Assembly: GCA_038210245.1 (NCBI GenBank)
Contig: JBBQWW010000015.1
Location: forward strand, 1-52,300
Direction of reading: 5' to 3'
Source: Bog-756 sp038210245
Lineage (GTDB): Bacteria > Actinomycetota > Acidimicrobiia > Acidimicrobiales > RAAP-2
DNA: 52,300 bases
Shown: one piece after another, positions 40,333 to 48,262 of the stretch
Layout: each line of letters begins with the position of its first letter
Position numbering within the stretch: position 1 is the first letter of the stretch
Position numbers and translations under genes: made by a program
Notes under the pieces: generated by a model
What the model was told of the DNA's origin: nothing
Seen by the model: only the letters and a program-made list of their open reading frames with translations
Database searches by the model: none

Positions 40333-41010
40333 TCAGCCGAGCGGCGAGTCGTGGAGCGCGCCGAACGCCCGGAGCCGGCCGAGCCGGCCGAGCCGGCCCA
40401 CGTTGACCCCGACATCGGCCGCCTCCAGCATGCGCAGGTCGCCGCGGCTGTTTCCGTAGGCCCAGAGCCGGTCGGGAGTGGCACCGTCGGCCACCATCCA
40501 TGCCCGGAGGCGCCGGAGCTTTTCCTGGCCTCGGCAGTTGGCACCGTCATACTGACCGGTGAGGGCGCCGCGGTCGTCGACGGCCAGGCGGGTGGCCACT
40601 GTTCCGTGGGCACCGAGGAGCTGACCGGCCACCCGCACGTAGACCTCGGGGGAGGCCGAGACGATGATCACCCGGTCTCCCCGCAGGCGGTGCTGGTCGA
40701 ACCGCTCCTGGATATCACGTCTCAGGTGCCGGGCTAGATGGTGCCGGGCGAACCATTCGGCTACCTGCTCCACCCTGGCCGCATCCTCGCCGGCCAGGAT
40801 CCTCTCGAAGAGCTGCTCTTTGGTCTCGTCGGCCACCGTCCCGCCGGCCAGCGCCCCGTGGGCCAGCCGGGGGGCAAGGGCGGCGGTGGCGGTCAGGACC
40901 TTGGCCCGGCCGCTCACGGTCGTGAGGAAGTCGAGGACGCTCCCGCCCTCGGTGAGGGTCCCGTCGAAATCGAAGGCGGCCACGTCGGGCACGGTGACCG
41001 ACTGCTTCAC
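40333..41010 (-). CDS. HAD-superfamily subfamily IB phosphatase (SerB-like)
   Basis: A 225-residue cytoplasmic phosphohydrolase. Motif I is AAFDFDGTLTEGGS (nucleophile Asp14, acid Asp16), motif II is 'VIIVSASPEVYVRVAG', the conserved Lys lies in 'CRGQEKLRRL', and motif III is AYGNSRGDLRMLEAAD. The helical cap between motifs I and II is of the C1/IB type, as in phosphoserine phosphatase and related lipid-head-group or glycerophosphate phosphatases. The start is GTG 41010, overlapping by 4 bases the stop of the enoyl-CoA hydratase gene that precedes it on this strand. The C-terminus contains G-R-L repeated three times from a 9-bp tandem repeat. The substrate is unknown. Confidence 0.85.
   Translation of the reverse strand: MKQSVTVPDVAAFDFDGTLTEGGSVLDFLTTVSGRAKVLTATAALAPRLAHGALAGGTVADETKEQLFERILAGEDAARVEQVAEWFARHHLARHLRRDIQERFDQHRLRGDRVIIVSASPEVYVRVAGQLLGAHGTVATRLAVDDRGALTGQYDGANCRGQEKLRRLRAWMVADGATPDRLWAYGNSRGDLRMLEAADVGVNVGRLGRLGRLRAFGALHDSPLG
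40372..40398 (-). repeat. 9-bp tandem repeat, three copies, in the HAD gene
   Basis: GAGCCGGCC occurs three times in perfect tandem. On the coding strand it adds L-G-R units (GRLGRLGRL) close to the C-terminus of the phosphatase. Confidence 0.85.
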
Positions 41011-41807
41011 TCGCCGGGGCCGACGACCGTGCCGCCCCGGCCGGCTCCCGAGGAGAACCGGGTGGCGCCGGCGGCGGCGTCGGGCGAGGCCAGGCTGCTC
41101 AGGCCGTAGCGGTACTCGGAGCGGAGGGCGTCCCCGACGGACAGGTTCCACTGGTCCAGGGCCGATCGACGGTCGTTGCGGAGGCAGGTCTGGGGCAGGG
41201 CGGCCACCTCCCGAGCCCAGGCCACGGCCTGGTCTCGGGCGGTCCCGGCCGGGACCACCCGGTTGACCAGTCCCATGGCCAGTGCCTCTTCCGCCCCGAC
41301 CTCCCGACCGGTGAGGATGAGATCGAGGGCCCGGCCCTGACCCACCAGCCGAGGCAGTCGCACCGTGCCGCCATCTATCAAGGGCACACCGAACCGCCGA
41401 CAGAACACCCCAAATGCGGCGTCGTCAGCCGCCACCCGCAGATCGCACCAGACGGCCAACTCGAGGCCTCCGGCTACGGCGTACCCCTCCACGGCGGCGA
41501 TCACCGGCTTGCCCAGGGCCATGCGGGTGGGACCCATGGGCCCTGGACCTTCCTCCTCGACCCGGTGCCGGTCGCCCGCGGCCAGGGACTGAAGGTCGGC
41601 GCCCGCGCAGAAGGTCCCGCCGCTCCCGGTGAGGACGGCCACCGACGCGGAACGGTCGTGGTCGAAGGTGGAGAACGCCTCGAAGAGGGCCTGGGCCGTG
41701 GCCGGATCCACGGCGTTGCGCCGGTCGGGGCGGTCGATGGTCACCACGGTGACCGGTCCTTCGTGGTCCACCAGTACGGTCGTAGCGGATGGGGCGGTCG
41801 GCGTCAT
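41007..41807 (-). CDS. Enoyl-CoA hydratase/isomerase family protein
   Basis: A 266-residue crotonase. GPVTVVTIDRPDRRNAVD is the opening strand, VAVLTGSGGTFCAGADLQSL the first oxyanion loop, and 'AAVEGYAVAGGLELAVWCDLRVAADDAAFG' the second. FGVPLIDGGTVRLPRLVG has the I-D-G-G variant found in several hydratases and dehydratases of unknown specificity. 'LTGREVGAEEALAMGLVNRVVP' is typical. The frame is open 88 codons upstream, but homology begins after MTPTAPS, so I start at ATG 41807. The stop codon overlaps the HAD phosphatase start, so they form a two-gene operon. It is divergent from the peroxiredoxin gene across 269 bases. Confidence 0.87.
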   Translation of the reverse strand: MTPTAPSATTVLVDHEGPVTVVTIDRPDRRNAVDPATAQALFEAFSTFDHDRSASVAVLTGSGGTFCAGADLQSLAAGDRHRVEEEGPGPMGPTRMALGKPVIAAVEGYAVAGGLELAVWCDLRVAADDAAFGVFCRRFGVPLIDGGTVRLPRLVGQGRALDLILTGREVGAEEALAMGLVNRVVPAGTARDQAVAWAREVAALPQTCLRNDRRSALDQWNLSVGDALRSEYRYGLSSLASPDAAAGATRFSSGAGRGGTVVGPGE

Positions 41808-41886
41808 GCCTCCAGCATGGTGGAACGGGAGGGAGACGGCCAGAGGAACCTGAACGCTGGCCGGAGTCGAAACACGACCAACTCGG

Positions 41887-41915
41887 TCGACAATTGGGAA
41901 CGATTCGTCTATCCT
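41887..41915 (+). promoter_or_regulatory. Sigma-70-type promoter of the peroxiredoxin gene
   Basis: TCGACA (41887-41892) and TATCCT (41910-41915) are separated by exactly 17 bases and match consensus at 5/6 and 4/6. Transcription would start near 41922, giving a 5' leader of about 155 bases before ATG 42077. Confidence 0.55.
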
Positions 41916-42076
41916 GGCGTGACGATCGGATCGCGGCCCCGGCCGGAGCCGGATCGAATCGTCCGGTGGAAGTCCCGGGCAGGTGCCCCGCATCACGCAT
42001 CGGCAGCACCAGGCAGCACCCACGAGCAGTTCGAAGCAGCACACCGAAGAACCAGCACAACGAAGGAGCACAAATC

Positions 42077-42712
42077 ATGGCAATCCGACTGGGCGACGAA
42101 GCCCCCGACTTCACTGCGGACACGACCGAGGGCACCATTAACTTCCACGAGTACCTCGGGGACAGTTGGGGTGTTCTGTTCTCGCATCCGAAGGACTTCA
42201 CCCCCATCTGCACCACCGAGTTGGGCGCCTTCTCGGCGGCCAAGGCCGAGTTCGACAAGCGGGACACCAAGCTGATCGGCCTCTCGGTCGACGACGTCAC
42301 CTCCCATGGCAAGTGGGCCGGCGACATCGAGGAGACCCAGGGGACGGCATTGAACTTCCCCCTCATCGGTGATGAGGACCGCAAAGTGGCCGACCTCTAC
42401 GACATGATCCACCCCAACGCCAACGACACCCTCACCGTGCGTTCGGTGTTCATCATCGGCCCGGACAAGAAGATCAAGCTGACCCTGACCTACCCGGCCT
42501 CCACCGGCCGCAACGTCCAGGAGATCCTCCGGGTCCTCGATTCGCTGCAGCTGACCGCGGACTACAAAGTGGCCACTCCCGTCAACTGGAAGGACGGCGA
42601 CGACGTCGTCATCGTTCCCGCGGTCTCCGACGAGGAGGCCAAGGAGCGGTTCCCGAAGGGGTTCAACGCCGTGAAGCCCTACCTGCGGATCACCCCTCAA
42701 CCCAACAAGTAG
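42077..42712 (+). CDS. 1-Cys peroxiredoxin (Prx6-type)
   Basis: A 211-residue thiol peroxidase reducing hydrogen peroxide and organic hydroperoxides. The active site is DFTPICTTELG with peroxidatic Cys45, and the Thr and Pro of P-x-x-x-T/C are present. No resolving Cys is seen. The C-terminal extension ('TADYKVATPVNWKDGDDVVIVP...FPKGF..VKPYLRITPQP') is the Prx6/AhpC-TSA 1-Cys arrangement, in which an external thiol resolves the sulfenate. SVFIIGPDKKIKLTLTYPASTGRN is typical. GAAGGAG eight bases before ATG 42077 decides the start. It is probably monocistronic, with a promoter at 41887 and hairpins after the stop. Confidence 0.93.
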   Translation: MAIRLGDEAPDFTADTTEGTINFHEYLGDSWGVLFSHPKDFTPICTTELGAFSAAKAEFDKRDTKLIGLSVDDVTSHGKWAGDIEETQGTALNFPLIGDEDRKVADLYDMIHPNANDTLTVRSVFIIGPDKKIKLTLTYPASTGRNVQEILRVLDSLQLTADYKVATPVNWKDGDDVVIVPAVSDEEAKERFPKGFNAVKPYLRITPQPNK

Positions 42713-42722
42713 CCCATCGGTA

Positions 42723-42758
42723 GCCTCGGGGGTTCCCCGGGCCAAGGTGCCCCGAGGC
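42723..42758 (+). terminator. Hairpin after the peroxiredoxin gene
   Basis: GCCTCGGGG (42723-42731) and CCCCGAGGC (42750-42758) form a perfect 9-bp stem with an 18-base loop, starting 10 bases after the stop codon. There is no T-tract, as is common for high-GC actinobacteria. Confidence 0.55.
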
Positions 42759-42787
42759 GCCTCCCACCGGCGGACCGAAGTGATGAC

Positions 42788-42822
42788 GCGACCGGCCCCG
42801 CCACCATGGCGAGGCCGGTCGC
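42788..42822 (+). terminator. Second hairpin in the peroxiredoxin-rpsO gap
   Basis: GCGACCGGCC (42788-42797) pairs perfectly with GGCCGGTCGC (42813-42822) around a 15-base loop. The 291-base gap 42713-43003 therefore holds two strong hairpins, then GGCCCC/GGGGCC near 42835-42857, before the rpsO promoter region. Confidence 0.5.
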
Positions 42823-43003
42823 TCGTAGCGGCGGCCCCCCGTCGGTCGGGGCCGACCGTGGCCCGCTCCCTCCGCCCCCACCTCTCCCAAGCAGGGAGTT
42901 TTGTTTGGGGATCCCGGGTCGGGCGGCGTTCCTGCTACCATTGACCCGCTGGCGTGTTGTGTCCGCTGGCCCTTTCCGAAGACATCAGAGGTCGATTCCC
43001 CAC

Positions 43004-43261
43004 ATGCCAGATAAGCAGGCCACCATCTCCGAGTACCGTCTCCATGAGACTGATACCGGATCCCCCGAGGTACAGATCGCTATCCTCAGCGAGCGCATCG
43101 TCCACCTCACCGAACATCTCAAGGTTCACAAAGGAGACCACCACACCCGTCGTGGACTCCTGAAGCTGATCGGACGGCGTCGGCGACTGCTCGACTACGT
43201 CCGAAACAATGACGTCGAGCGCTACCGGGACATCATCGGTCGCCTCGGGCTCCGCCGCTAG
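43004..43261 (+). CDS. rpsO: 30S ribosomal protein S15
   Basis: An 85-residue ribosomal protein of normal length. It binds the central domain of 16S rRNA and bridges the subunits. 'TGSPEVQIAILSERIVHLTEHLKVHKGDHHTRRGLLKLIGRRRRLLDYV' is the S15 signature core, with the conserved H-x-x-D-H-H-S/T-R-R segment. The open frame extends upstream, but ATG 43004 gives the family length. It is followed by a terminator-like hairpin and then pnp, the conserved order in bacteria. Confidence 0.97.
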   Translation: MPDKQATISEYRLHETDTGSPEVQIAILSERIVHLTEHLKVHKGDHHTRRGLLKLIGRRRRLLDYVRNNDVERYRDIIGRLGLRR

Positions 43262-43277
43262 GCGGTCATCACTCGCT

Positions 43278-43299
43278 CCGCCCGGCCTCGGCCGGGCGG
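43278..43299 (+). terminator. rpsO-pnp intergenic hairpin
   Basis: CCGCCCGGCC-TC-GGCCGGGCGG is a perfect 10-bp stem 16 bases after the rpsO stop, followed by TCGCAATTTCTCC with a short T-run. This is a good intrinsic terminator or attenuator. The remaining 230 bases to pnp contain no gene. Confidence 0.7.
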
Positions 43300-43529
43300 T
43301 CGCAATTTCTCCCCCGGCGACACGTCGGAGGACCGCAGGCCGGCACGTTGTCGGCGTGCATCAGCAGCGGCCAGCCAACCAACCGGCCGGTCGTAGACAA
43401 CACACAATTGGGCTTCCGTCGAGGTCAGTCACCAGTTGCCGATCACCCCGTCTCCATCCGCACGGACCGGTGGAGTGGTCGACAACTGGGAACTGGCTCG
43501 GGGAGTCCCCGAACAGACCAAGGAGCGTC

Positions 43530-46016
43530 ATGTCAGACGCCATTTCCGTGTCGGCGCCCATCAGCGGCACCGATCGCACACTTTCATTCGAGACCGGCAA
43601 GCTGGCCCAGCTGGCCGACGGAGCCGTGGTGGCCAGGATCGGCGACACCGTGCTGCTGGCCACGGCCACCGCGTCGCGGTCGGTACGCGAGGGGGCCGAC
43701 TTCTTTCCCCTGACCGTGGACATCGAGGAGCGGACCTACGCTGCCGGCAAGATCCCCGGCTCGTTCTTCCGGCGGGAAGGCAAGTCCTCGGACCAGGCCA
43801 TCCTGACCTGCCGGCTCATCGACCGTCCGTTGCGCCCGTCCTTCCCCAAGGGCTTCCGCAACGAGGTCCACGTGGTCGGCACCATCTTCGGTGCCGACCA
43901 GGTCAACCCCCACGATGTCCTGGCCATCAACGCCGCCTCGGCTGCGCTGATGATCTCGGGTATCCCCTTCGAGGGCCCCATCGGGGCGGTCCGGGTGGCC
44001 TATTCCGTCGACGGGCAGTGGATCCCGCACCCCAGCTTCCAGGAGGGTGACGAGTCCACCTTCGAGCTGGTGGTGGCCGGCCGAGCTCTGTCCGACGCGG
44101 CCAATGCCGACATCGCCATCATGATGGTCGAGGCCGGCGGCTCCGAGCGCTCGTTCCAGTTCTACGACGAAGGAGCCCCTCGGGTCACCGAAGAGGTGCT
44201 GGCCGACGGCCTCGAGGCGGCCAAGACATGGATCCGCGAATCCATCGAGTTGCAGCGCAAGATGGTCGAGGCGTACGTGGCCGAGCGTGGTCCGGTGGAG
44301 ATCATCGAGTACTCCACCTTCTCTGACTACGAGGACGACGTCTTCGAGCGGGTCCAGGCCATCGGCTCCGACGCCGTTGCCGAAGCCAACACGGTGGTGT
44401 CCAAGGCCGAGCGCAACACTGCCCTCGACGCCGCCTCCACCTTCATCATCGACACGTTGGCCCCCGAGTTCCCCGAGCGGAAGGGCGAGATAAAGGCGGC
44501 CGTCCGTGGCCTGACCAAGAAGCTGGTCCGCAAGCGGATCGTGGAGGAGGGACTTCGCGTCGACGGTCGTACCACTACCGAGATCCGCCCGCTCTCCGCT
44601 GAGGTGGACCTGTTCCCCACGGCCCACGGCTCGGCCCTGTTCCAGCGGGGCGAGACCCAGGTGCTCAACGTGACCACCCTGGGCATGCCCCGGATGAACC
44701 AGCTGCTCGACACCATCACTCCCGACGACCACAAGCGGTACATGCACCACTACAACTTCCCCCCCTTCTCCACTGGTGAGACCGGGTTTATGCGTGGACC
44801 CAAGCGCCGCGAGATCGGGCACGGACTTCTGGCCGAGCGGGCTCTGCTGCCGGTCGTGCCTTACGAGGAGGACTTCCCCTACACGCTCCGCCTGGTCTCC
44901 GATGTACTGGCTTCCAACGGTTCGACGTCGATGGCCTCGGTGTGCGGCTCTACCCTGTCGATGATGGCGGCCGGGGTGCCCCTGAAGGCCCCGGTGGCCG
45001 GCATCGCCATGGGCCTGGTCTACGACGGCGGGACCTACGTCACCCTCACCGACATCCTCGGCTCCGAGGATGCCTTCGGGGACATGGACTTCAAGGTGGC
45101 GGGAACCAAGGACGCGGTGACGGCACTCCAGCTGGACACCAAGATCGATGGCCTCCCTCTGGATGTCCTGACCAAAGCCCTCCTCCAGGCTAAGGACGCC
45201 CGGCTGGCCATCCTCGATGTGATGGCCGGAGCCATCGCCGAGCCCCGCAGTGAGGTGGCCGAGTCGGCACCGAAGATCATCTCCTTCGAGATTCCGATGG
45301 ACAAGATCGGCGAGGTCATCGGACCCAAAGGCAAGGTCATCAACGCCCTCCAGCAGGAGACCGGCGCCGACATCGCCGTCGATGACGACGGCATGGTGGG
45401 AACGGTCACCATCGGCGCCAAGGACGGCACGGCCGTGGAGGAGGCCCGGCGACGGATCTCCACCATCCTCGACCCGCCACTGGCCGAGGTGGGGGCCACG
45501 TACCAGGGCAAGGTGGTCAACATCACCAAGTTCGGAGCCTTCGTCAACATCCTCCCGGGTCGTGACGGTCTGTTGCACATCTCGAAGATCGGCCAGGGCA
45601 AGCGGGTCGAGCGCGTGGAGGACGTGCTCGAACTGGGCCAGCCCGTCGAGGTGAAGGTGGACGACATCGATCCCCAGGGGAAGGTGTCCCTCTCCCTGGC
45701 TGGCGAGGCCCCTGCCGCGGCATCCTCCGGTGGAGAGAGCCGGAACGGCCGCAGTGAGGGTCGTGGCGACGGCGGCGGCCGCAGCCGTCCTCCTCGTGGG
45801 GACCACGCCGATCCCGGCGACGCTCCCGACCGGGACCGGGGCCGCCGTCCGGCCGAGTCCAGCGCCGCACCGGCCGGAGCCGCCTCGTTCGAGGCCGCCT
45901 TCGAGGAAGAGCTGGTCCAGGAGTTCGGTGATCTCGGCCCGGCTGGGGCCGAGACCTCCGATCGCCCCAGTGGAGGCGGAGGCGGAGGCGGCCGGGGTGG
46001 TCGCCGGCGCCGTTGA
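43530..46016 (+). CDS. pnp: Polyribonucleotide nucleotidyltransferase (PNPase)
   Basis: An 828-residue 3'-5' phosphorolytic exoribonuclease that forms trimers in the RNA degradosome. Domains in order are RNase PH 1 (about 10-230), the helical domain (about 245-330) and RNase PH 2 (about 335-560). RNase PH 2 contains 'NGSTSMASVCGSTLSMMAAGVPL' and GDMDFKVAGT, the metal-binding Asp pair. A KH domain (KIGEVIGPKGKVINALQQETGA, about 590) and an S1 domain (GATYQGKVVNITKFGAFVNILPG, about 655-720) follow. The last 100 residues are an Arg/Gly/Asp-rich tail with acidic patches, ending in G8 and GRGGRRRR; similar tails occur in actinobacterial PNPases. AGGAG precedes ATG 43530. The long open frame upstream is non-coding. 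Confidence 0.97.
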   Translation: MSDAISVSAPISGTDRTLSFETGKLAQLADGAVVARIGDTVLLATATASRSVREGADFFPLTVDIEERTYAAGKIPGSFFRREGKSSDQAILTCRLIDRPLRPSFPKGFRNEVHVVGTIFGADQVNPHDVLAINAASAALMISGIPFEGPIGAVRVAYSVDGQWIPHPSFQEGDESTFELVVAGRALSDAANADIAIMMVEAGGSERSFQFYDEGAPRVTEEVLADGLEAAKTWIRESIELQRKMVEAYVAERGPVEIIEYSTFSDYEDDVFERVQAIGSDAVAEANTVVSKAERNTALDAASTFIIDTLAPEFPERKGEIKAAVRGLTKKLVRKRIVEEGLRVDGRTTTEIRPLSAEVDLFPTAHGSALFQRGETQVLNVTTLGMPRMNQLLDTITPDDHKRYMHHYNFPPFSTGETGFMRGPKRREIGHGLLAERALLPVVPYEEDFPYTLRLVSDVLASNGSTSMASVCGSTLSMMAAGVPLKAPVAGIAMGLVYDGGTYVTLTDILGSEDAFGDMDFKVAGTKDAVTALQLDTKIDGLPLDVLTKALLQAKDARLAILDVMAGAIAEPRSEVAESAPKIISFEIPMDKIGEVIGPKGKVINALQQETGADIAVDDDGMVGTVTIGAKDGTAVEEARRRISTILDPPLAEVGATYQGKVVNITKFGAFVNILPGRDGLLHISKIGQGKRVERVEDVLELGQPVEVKVDDIDPQGKVSLSLAGEAPAAASSGGESRNGRSEGRGDGGGRSRPPRGDHADPGDAPDRDRGRRPAESSAAPAGAASFEAAFEEELVQEFGDLGPAGAETSDRPSGGGGGGGRGGRRRR

Positions 46017-46027
46017 TCACGCGTGAG

Positions 46028-46062
46028 CACCGGGTGACGATCGAGAAGGTCGTCACCCGGTG
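46028..46062 (+). promoter_or_regulatory. Hairpin holding the ribosome-binding site and start codon of the M16 protease gene
   Basis: CACCGGGTGACGA (46028-46040) pairs perfectly over 13 bp with TCGTCACCCGGTG (46050-46062). The 9-base loop TCGAGAAGG contains the GAGAAGG Shine-Dalgarno, and the last three bases of the stem are the GTG start codon (46060-46062). It begins 11 bases after the pnp stop, so it may also end or stabilise the pnp mRNA. Translation of the protease would require the stem to open. Confidence 0.75.
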
Positions 46063-47316
46063 ATCCGCACCGAGACCCTTCCGTCCGGTCTGGCGCTAGC
46101 CACCGAGCGGATGGAGGATGCCCGCTCGGTGTGCATCGGCTTCTGGGTCGGTACCGGATCTCGCGACGAGGAGGAGAGTCGGGCCGGCTCATCACACTTC
46201 CTCGAGCACCTGCTGTTCAAGGGCACGGCCGATCGGTCGGCCTCGGCCATCGCCGAGGCCGTGGACGAGGTGGGCGGCGACTTCAACGCCTTCACCACCA
46301 AGGAGTACACCTCCTTCTACATCCGGCTGTTGGCCGAGCACCTCTCGCTGGGCCTGGACATCCTCTCGGACATCATGTGGCAGCCGGCACTACGGCCCAC
46401 TGACCTCGATGCCGAGCGACAGGTGATCCTGGACGAGATCCTGATGCACGCCGATGAGCCGTCGGACGAGGCGGCGGAGCAGAGCTCGGCTCTCCTGTTC
46501 CCCGACCATCCTCTCGGTCGGGAGGTGCTGGGAAGCCACGACTCGGTGGTGGCCATGACCACCGAGCGCATCGCCGAGTTCTTCGACCACCACTACCGTC
46601 CGGGCAACATGGTGGTGGCCGTGGCCGGCGACCTGGACCATCGCCAGGTGGCTGAGGGTGTCGAGGCCCGGTTCGCCGGGCGGGAGGGCGGCACCACTCC
46701 CGAGCGGGTAGCACCCGACGACAAGGTGGAGGCGCTGGCCGTCTCCCGTCGGGCCACCGAGCAGACCCATCTGGTGCTGGCGGCCCGATCGGTCGACCGA
46801 ATGGATCCTCAGCGCTACGCCCTAGCCGTAGTGAACCACGTCCTCGGGGGTGGCTTGTCCAGCCGACTGTTCCAGGAGATCCGTGAGCGCCGGGGCCTGG
46901 CCTACTCGGTGTGGTCCGAGCGGGTGGCCTACCACGATGCCGGTTCGGTGAGCGTGGGCATGGGAACGGCACCTGAACATGTGGCCGAGGTGCTCGACAT
47001 CGTGTCCACCGAGCTGGACCGGCTGGGGGAGGAGGGCATCACGGAACGGGAGTTGGCCATCGCCAAGGGGAACCTCCGGGCCGAGACCCTGCTGGCCTGC
47101 GAGGACTCGGGGGCACGGATGAGCCGGATCGGGGCGGGACTGCTGCTCCATGGCGAGATCCTCACGGTGGACGAGGTGTTGGCTCGGGTGGCGATGCTGA
47201 GTCTCGAGGAAGTACACGCCGCCGCCGCCGAGCTGGTGGCCGCACCTCGCACCCTGTCGGTAGTCGGACCGTTCGACGAGTCCGACTTCGACGCCTCTTC
47301 GCTCCGGCTGGGCTGA
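46060..47316 (+). CDS. M16-family zinc metallopeptidase (PepR/processing-peptidase-like)
   Basis: A 418-residue protease of the pitrilysin/M16B family. The inverted zinc motif H-x-x-E-H is at His46-Glu49-His50 in SSHFLEHLLFKGT, with the third ligand probably Glu126 in QVILDEI. 'EEVGGDFNAFTTKEYTSFY'-like sequence is typical. The C-terminal half has the 'VLGGGLSSRLFQEIRERRGLAYSVWS' signature with the substrate-binding R and Y. The order pnp-M16-dapB is conserved in actinobacteria (pepR of mycobacteria). The start is GTG 46060, in the stem of a strong hairpin; no better start exists, because the LPSGL strand lies only seven codons in. Confidence 0.93.
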   Translation: MIRTETLPSGLALATERMEDARSVCIGFWVGTGSRDEEESRAGSSHFLEHLLFKGTADRSASAIAEAVDEVGGDFNAFTTKEYTSFYIRLLAEHLSLGLDILSDIMWQPALRPTDLDAERQVILDEILMHADEPSDEAAEQSSALLFPDHPLGREVLGSHDSVVAMTTERIAEFFDHHYRPGNMVVAVAGDLDHRQVAEGVEARFAGREGGTTPERVAPDDKVEALAVSRRATEQTHLVLAARSVDRMDPQRYALAVVNHVLGGGLSSRLFQEIRERRGLAYSVWSERVAYHDAGSVSVGMGTAPEHVAEVLDIVSTELDRLGEEGITERELAIAKGNLRAETLLACEDSGARMSRIGAGLLLHGEILTVDEVLARVAMLSLEEVHAAAAELVAAPRTLSVVGPFDESDFDASSLRLG

Positions 47317-47353
47317 GCGGCAGAGGCCGACGGCCACAGCTGTCTGTCGTGCT

Positions 47354-47418
47354 GACCGACGGTGTTCGGGCTACCCGCAACGACCGACGGTGTTCGGGCT
47401 AGCGCAGCCACCGACGGT
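47354..47418 (+). repeat. 20-bp direct repeat with 28-bp period upstream of dapB
   Basis: GACCGACGGTGTTCGGGCTA occurs perfectly at 47354-47373 and 47382-47401. A truncated third copy, ACCGACGGT, lies at 47410-47418 on the same 28-base spacing. The array fills the 114-base gap between the M16 protease gene and dapB. Confidence 0.85.
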
Positions 47419-47423
47419 AGGGT
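47418..47423 (+). promoter_or_regulatory. Candidate -10 box of a leaderless dapB transcript
   Basis: TAGGGT ends 7 bases before the dapB ATG (47431), directly downstream of the 28-bp-period repeats, which could therefore bind a regulator. Confidence 0.35.
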
Positions 47424-47430
47424 GGCCGGC

Positions 47431-48246
47431 ATGCGAGTTGGGGTGGTCGGTGCCGGGGGAAACATGGGTCGGGAGGTGTGTCGGACCGTGCTCGGACACC
47501 CTGACCTGGAGCTGGTGGCGGCGGTGGACCCCGGACACCGAGGCGCCGATCTGACCACGCTGGTTGGGATCGACGCCGGTCCGCTGAAGGTCGGCGACAC
47601 CCTGGAGGCGCTGACCTCGGCCGGCGCCGAGGTGGTGGTCGACTTCACCCACCTGGAGGCGGCCCGGCCCACGCTGGCCTTCTGTGCCGATGCCGGGATC
47701 CATGCCGTGGTGGGCACCACGGGATTCACCCGATCCGACCTTGACGACCTCGGCCGCCGGTTCGCCGGCCCGGCTTCCGACGCACCCAACTGCGTAGTGG
47801 CGGCCAACTTCGCCATCGGAGCTGTGCTGATGATGCGCTTCGCCGAGATGGCCGCCCCGTTCTTCACTGGGGCCGAGATCGTCGAGCTACACCATGACGG
47901 CAAGCTGGATGCCCCGTCGGGCACGGCCATGCGCACGGCCGAGCGGATGGCTGCAGCTCGGGACGCCTCGGGGTCCGGTGAGTTCCGACCCGACGCCACC
48001 GTCACCACGGTGCAGGAAGGGGCCCGGGGCGGGGAGGGCCCGGCCCAGATCCGGATCCACTCAGTGCGACTGGCCGGGCTGGTGGCCCATCAAGAGGTCA
48101 TCCTGGGAGGCATCGGCCAGAGCCTGACCATCCGGCACGACTCCTACGACCGCTCCTCGTTCATGGACGGTGTGGTGCTGGCCGTGTTGGCGGTTTCGGA
48201 CCGTCCGGGACTGACGCTCGGGCTCGAGCCGCTGCTCGGGCTCTGA
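47431..48246 (+). CDS. dapB: 4-hydroxy-tetrahydrodipicolinate reductase
   Basis: A 271-residue NAD(P)H-dependent enzyme of lysine and diaminopimelate (peptidoglycan) synthesis. The Rossmann start RVGVVGAGGNMGREVC is followed by VVDFTHLEAA and VVGTTGFT. The catalytic block 'EIVELHHDGKLDAPSGTAM' holds the His-His pair and Lys of E-x-H-H-x-x-K-x-D-A-P-S-G-T. 'GEGPAQIRIHSVRLAGLVAHQEVILGG' and 'HDSYDRSSFMDGVVLA' complete the family signature. The frame is open 23 codons upstream through the repeats, but ATG 47431 fits the family and the -10 box. A TetR gene follows 16 bases after the stop. Confidence 0.97.
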   Translation: MRVGVVGAGGNMGREVCRTVLGHPDLELVAAVDPGHRGADLTTLVGIDAGPLKVGDTLEALTSAGAEVVVDFTHLEAARPTLAFCADAGIHAVVGTTGFTRSDLDDLGRRFAGPASDAPNCVVAANFAIGAVLMMRFAEMAAPFFTGAEIVELHHDGKLDAPSGTAMRTAERMAAARDASGSGEFRPDATVTTVQEGARGGEGPAQIRIHSVRLAGLVAHQEVILGGIGQSLTIRHDSYDRSSFMDGVVLAVLAVSDRPGLTLGLEPLLGL

Positions 48247-48262
48247 ATCCGGCTCGGGCCCC

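Noticed and set aside
43584..45806. 740-codon minus-strand frame antisense to pnp
   Set aside because: The plus strand encodes PNPase with all its domains. The antisense product has no recognisable motif and the composition of a shadow frame.
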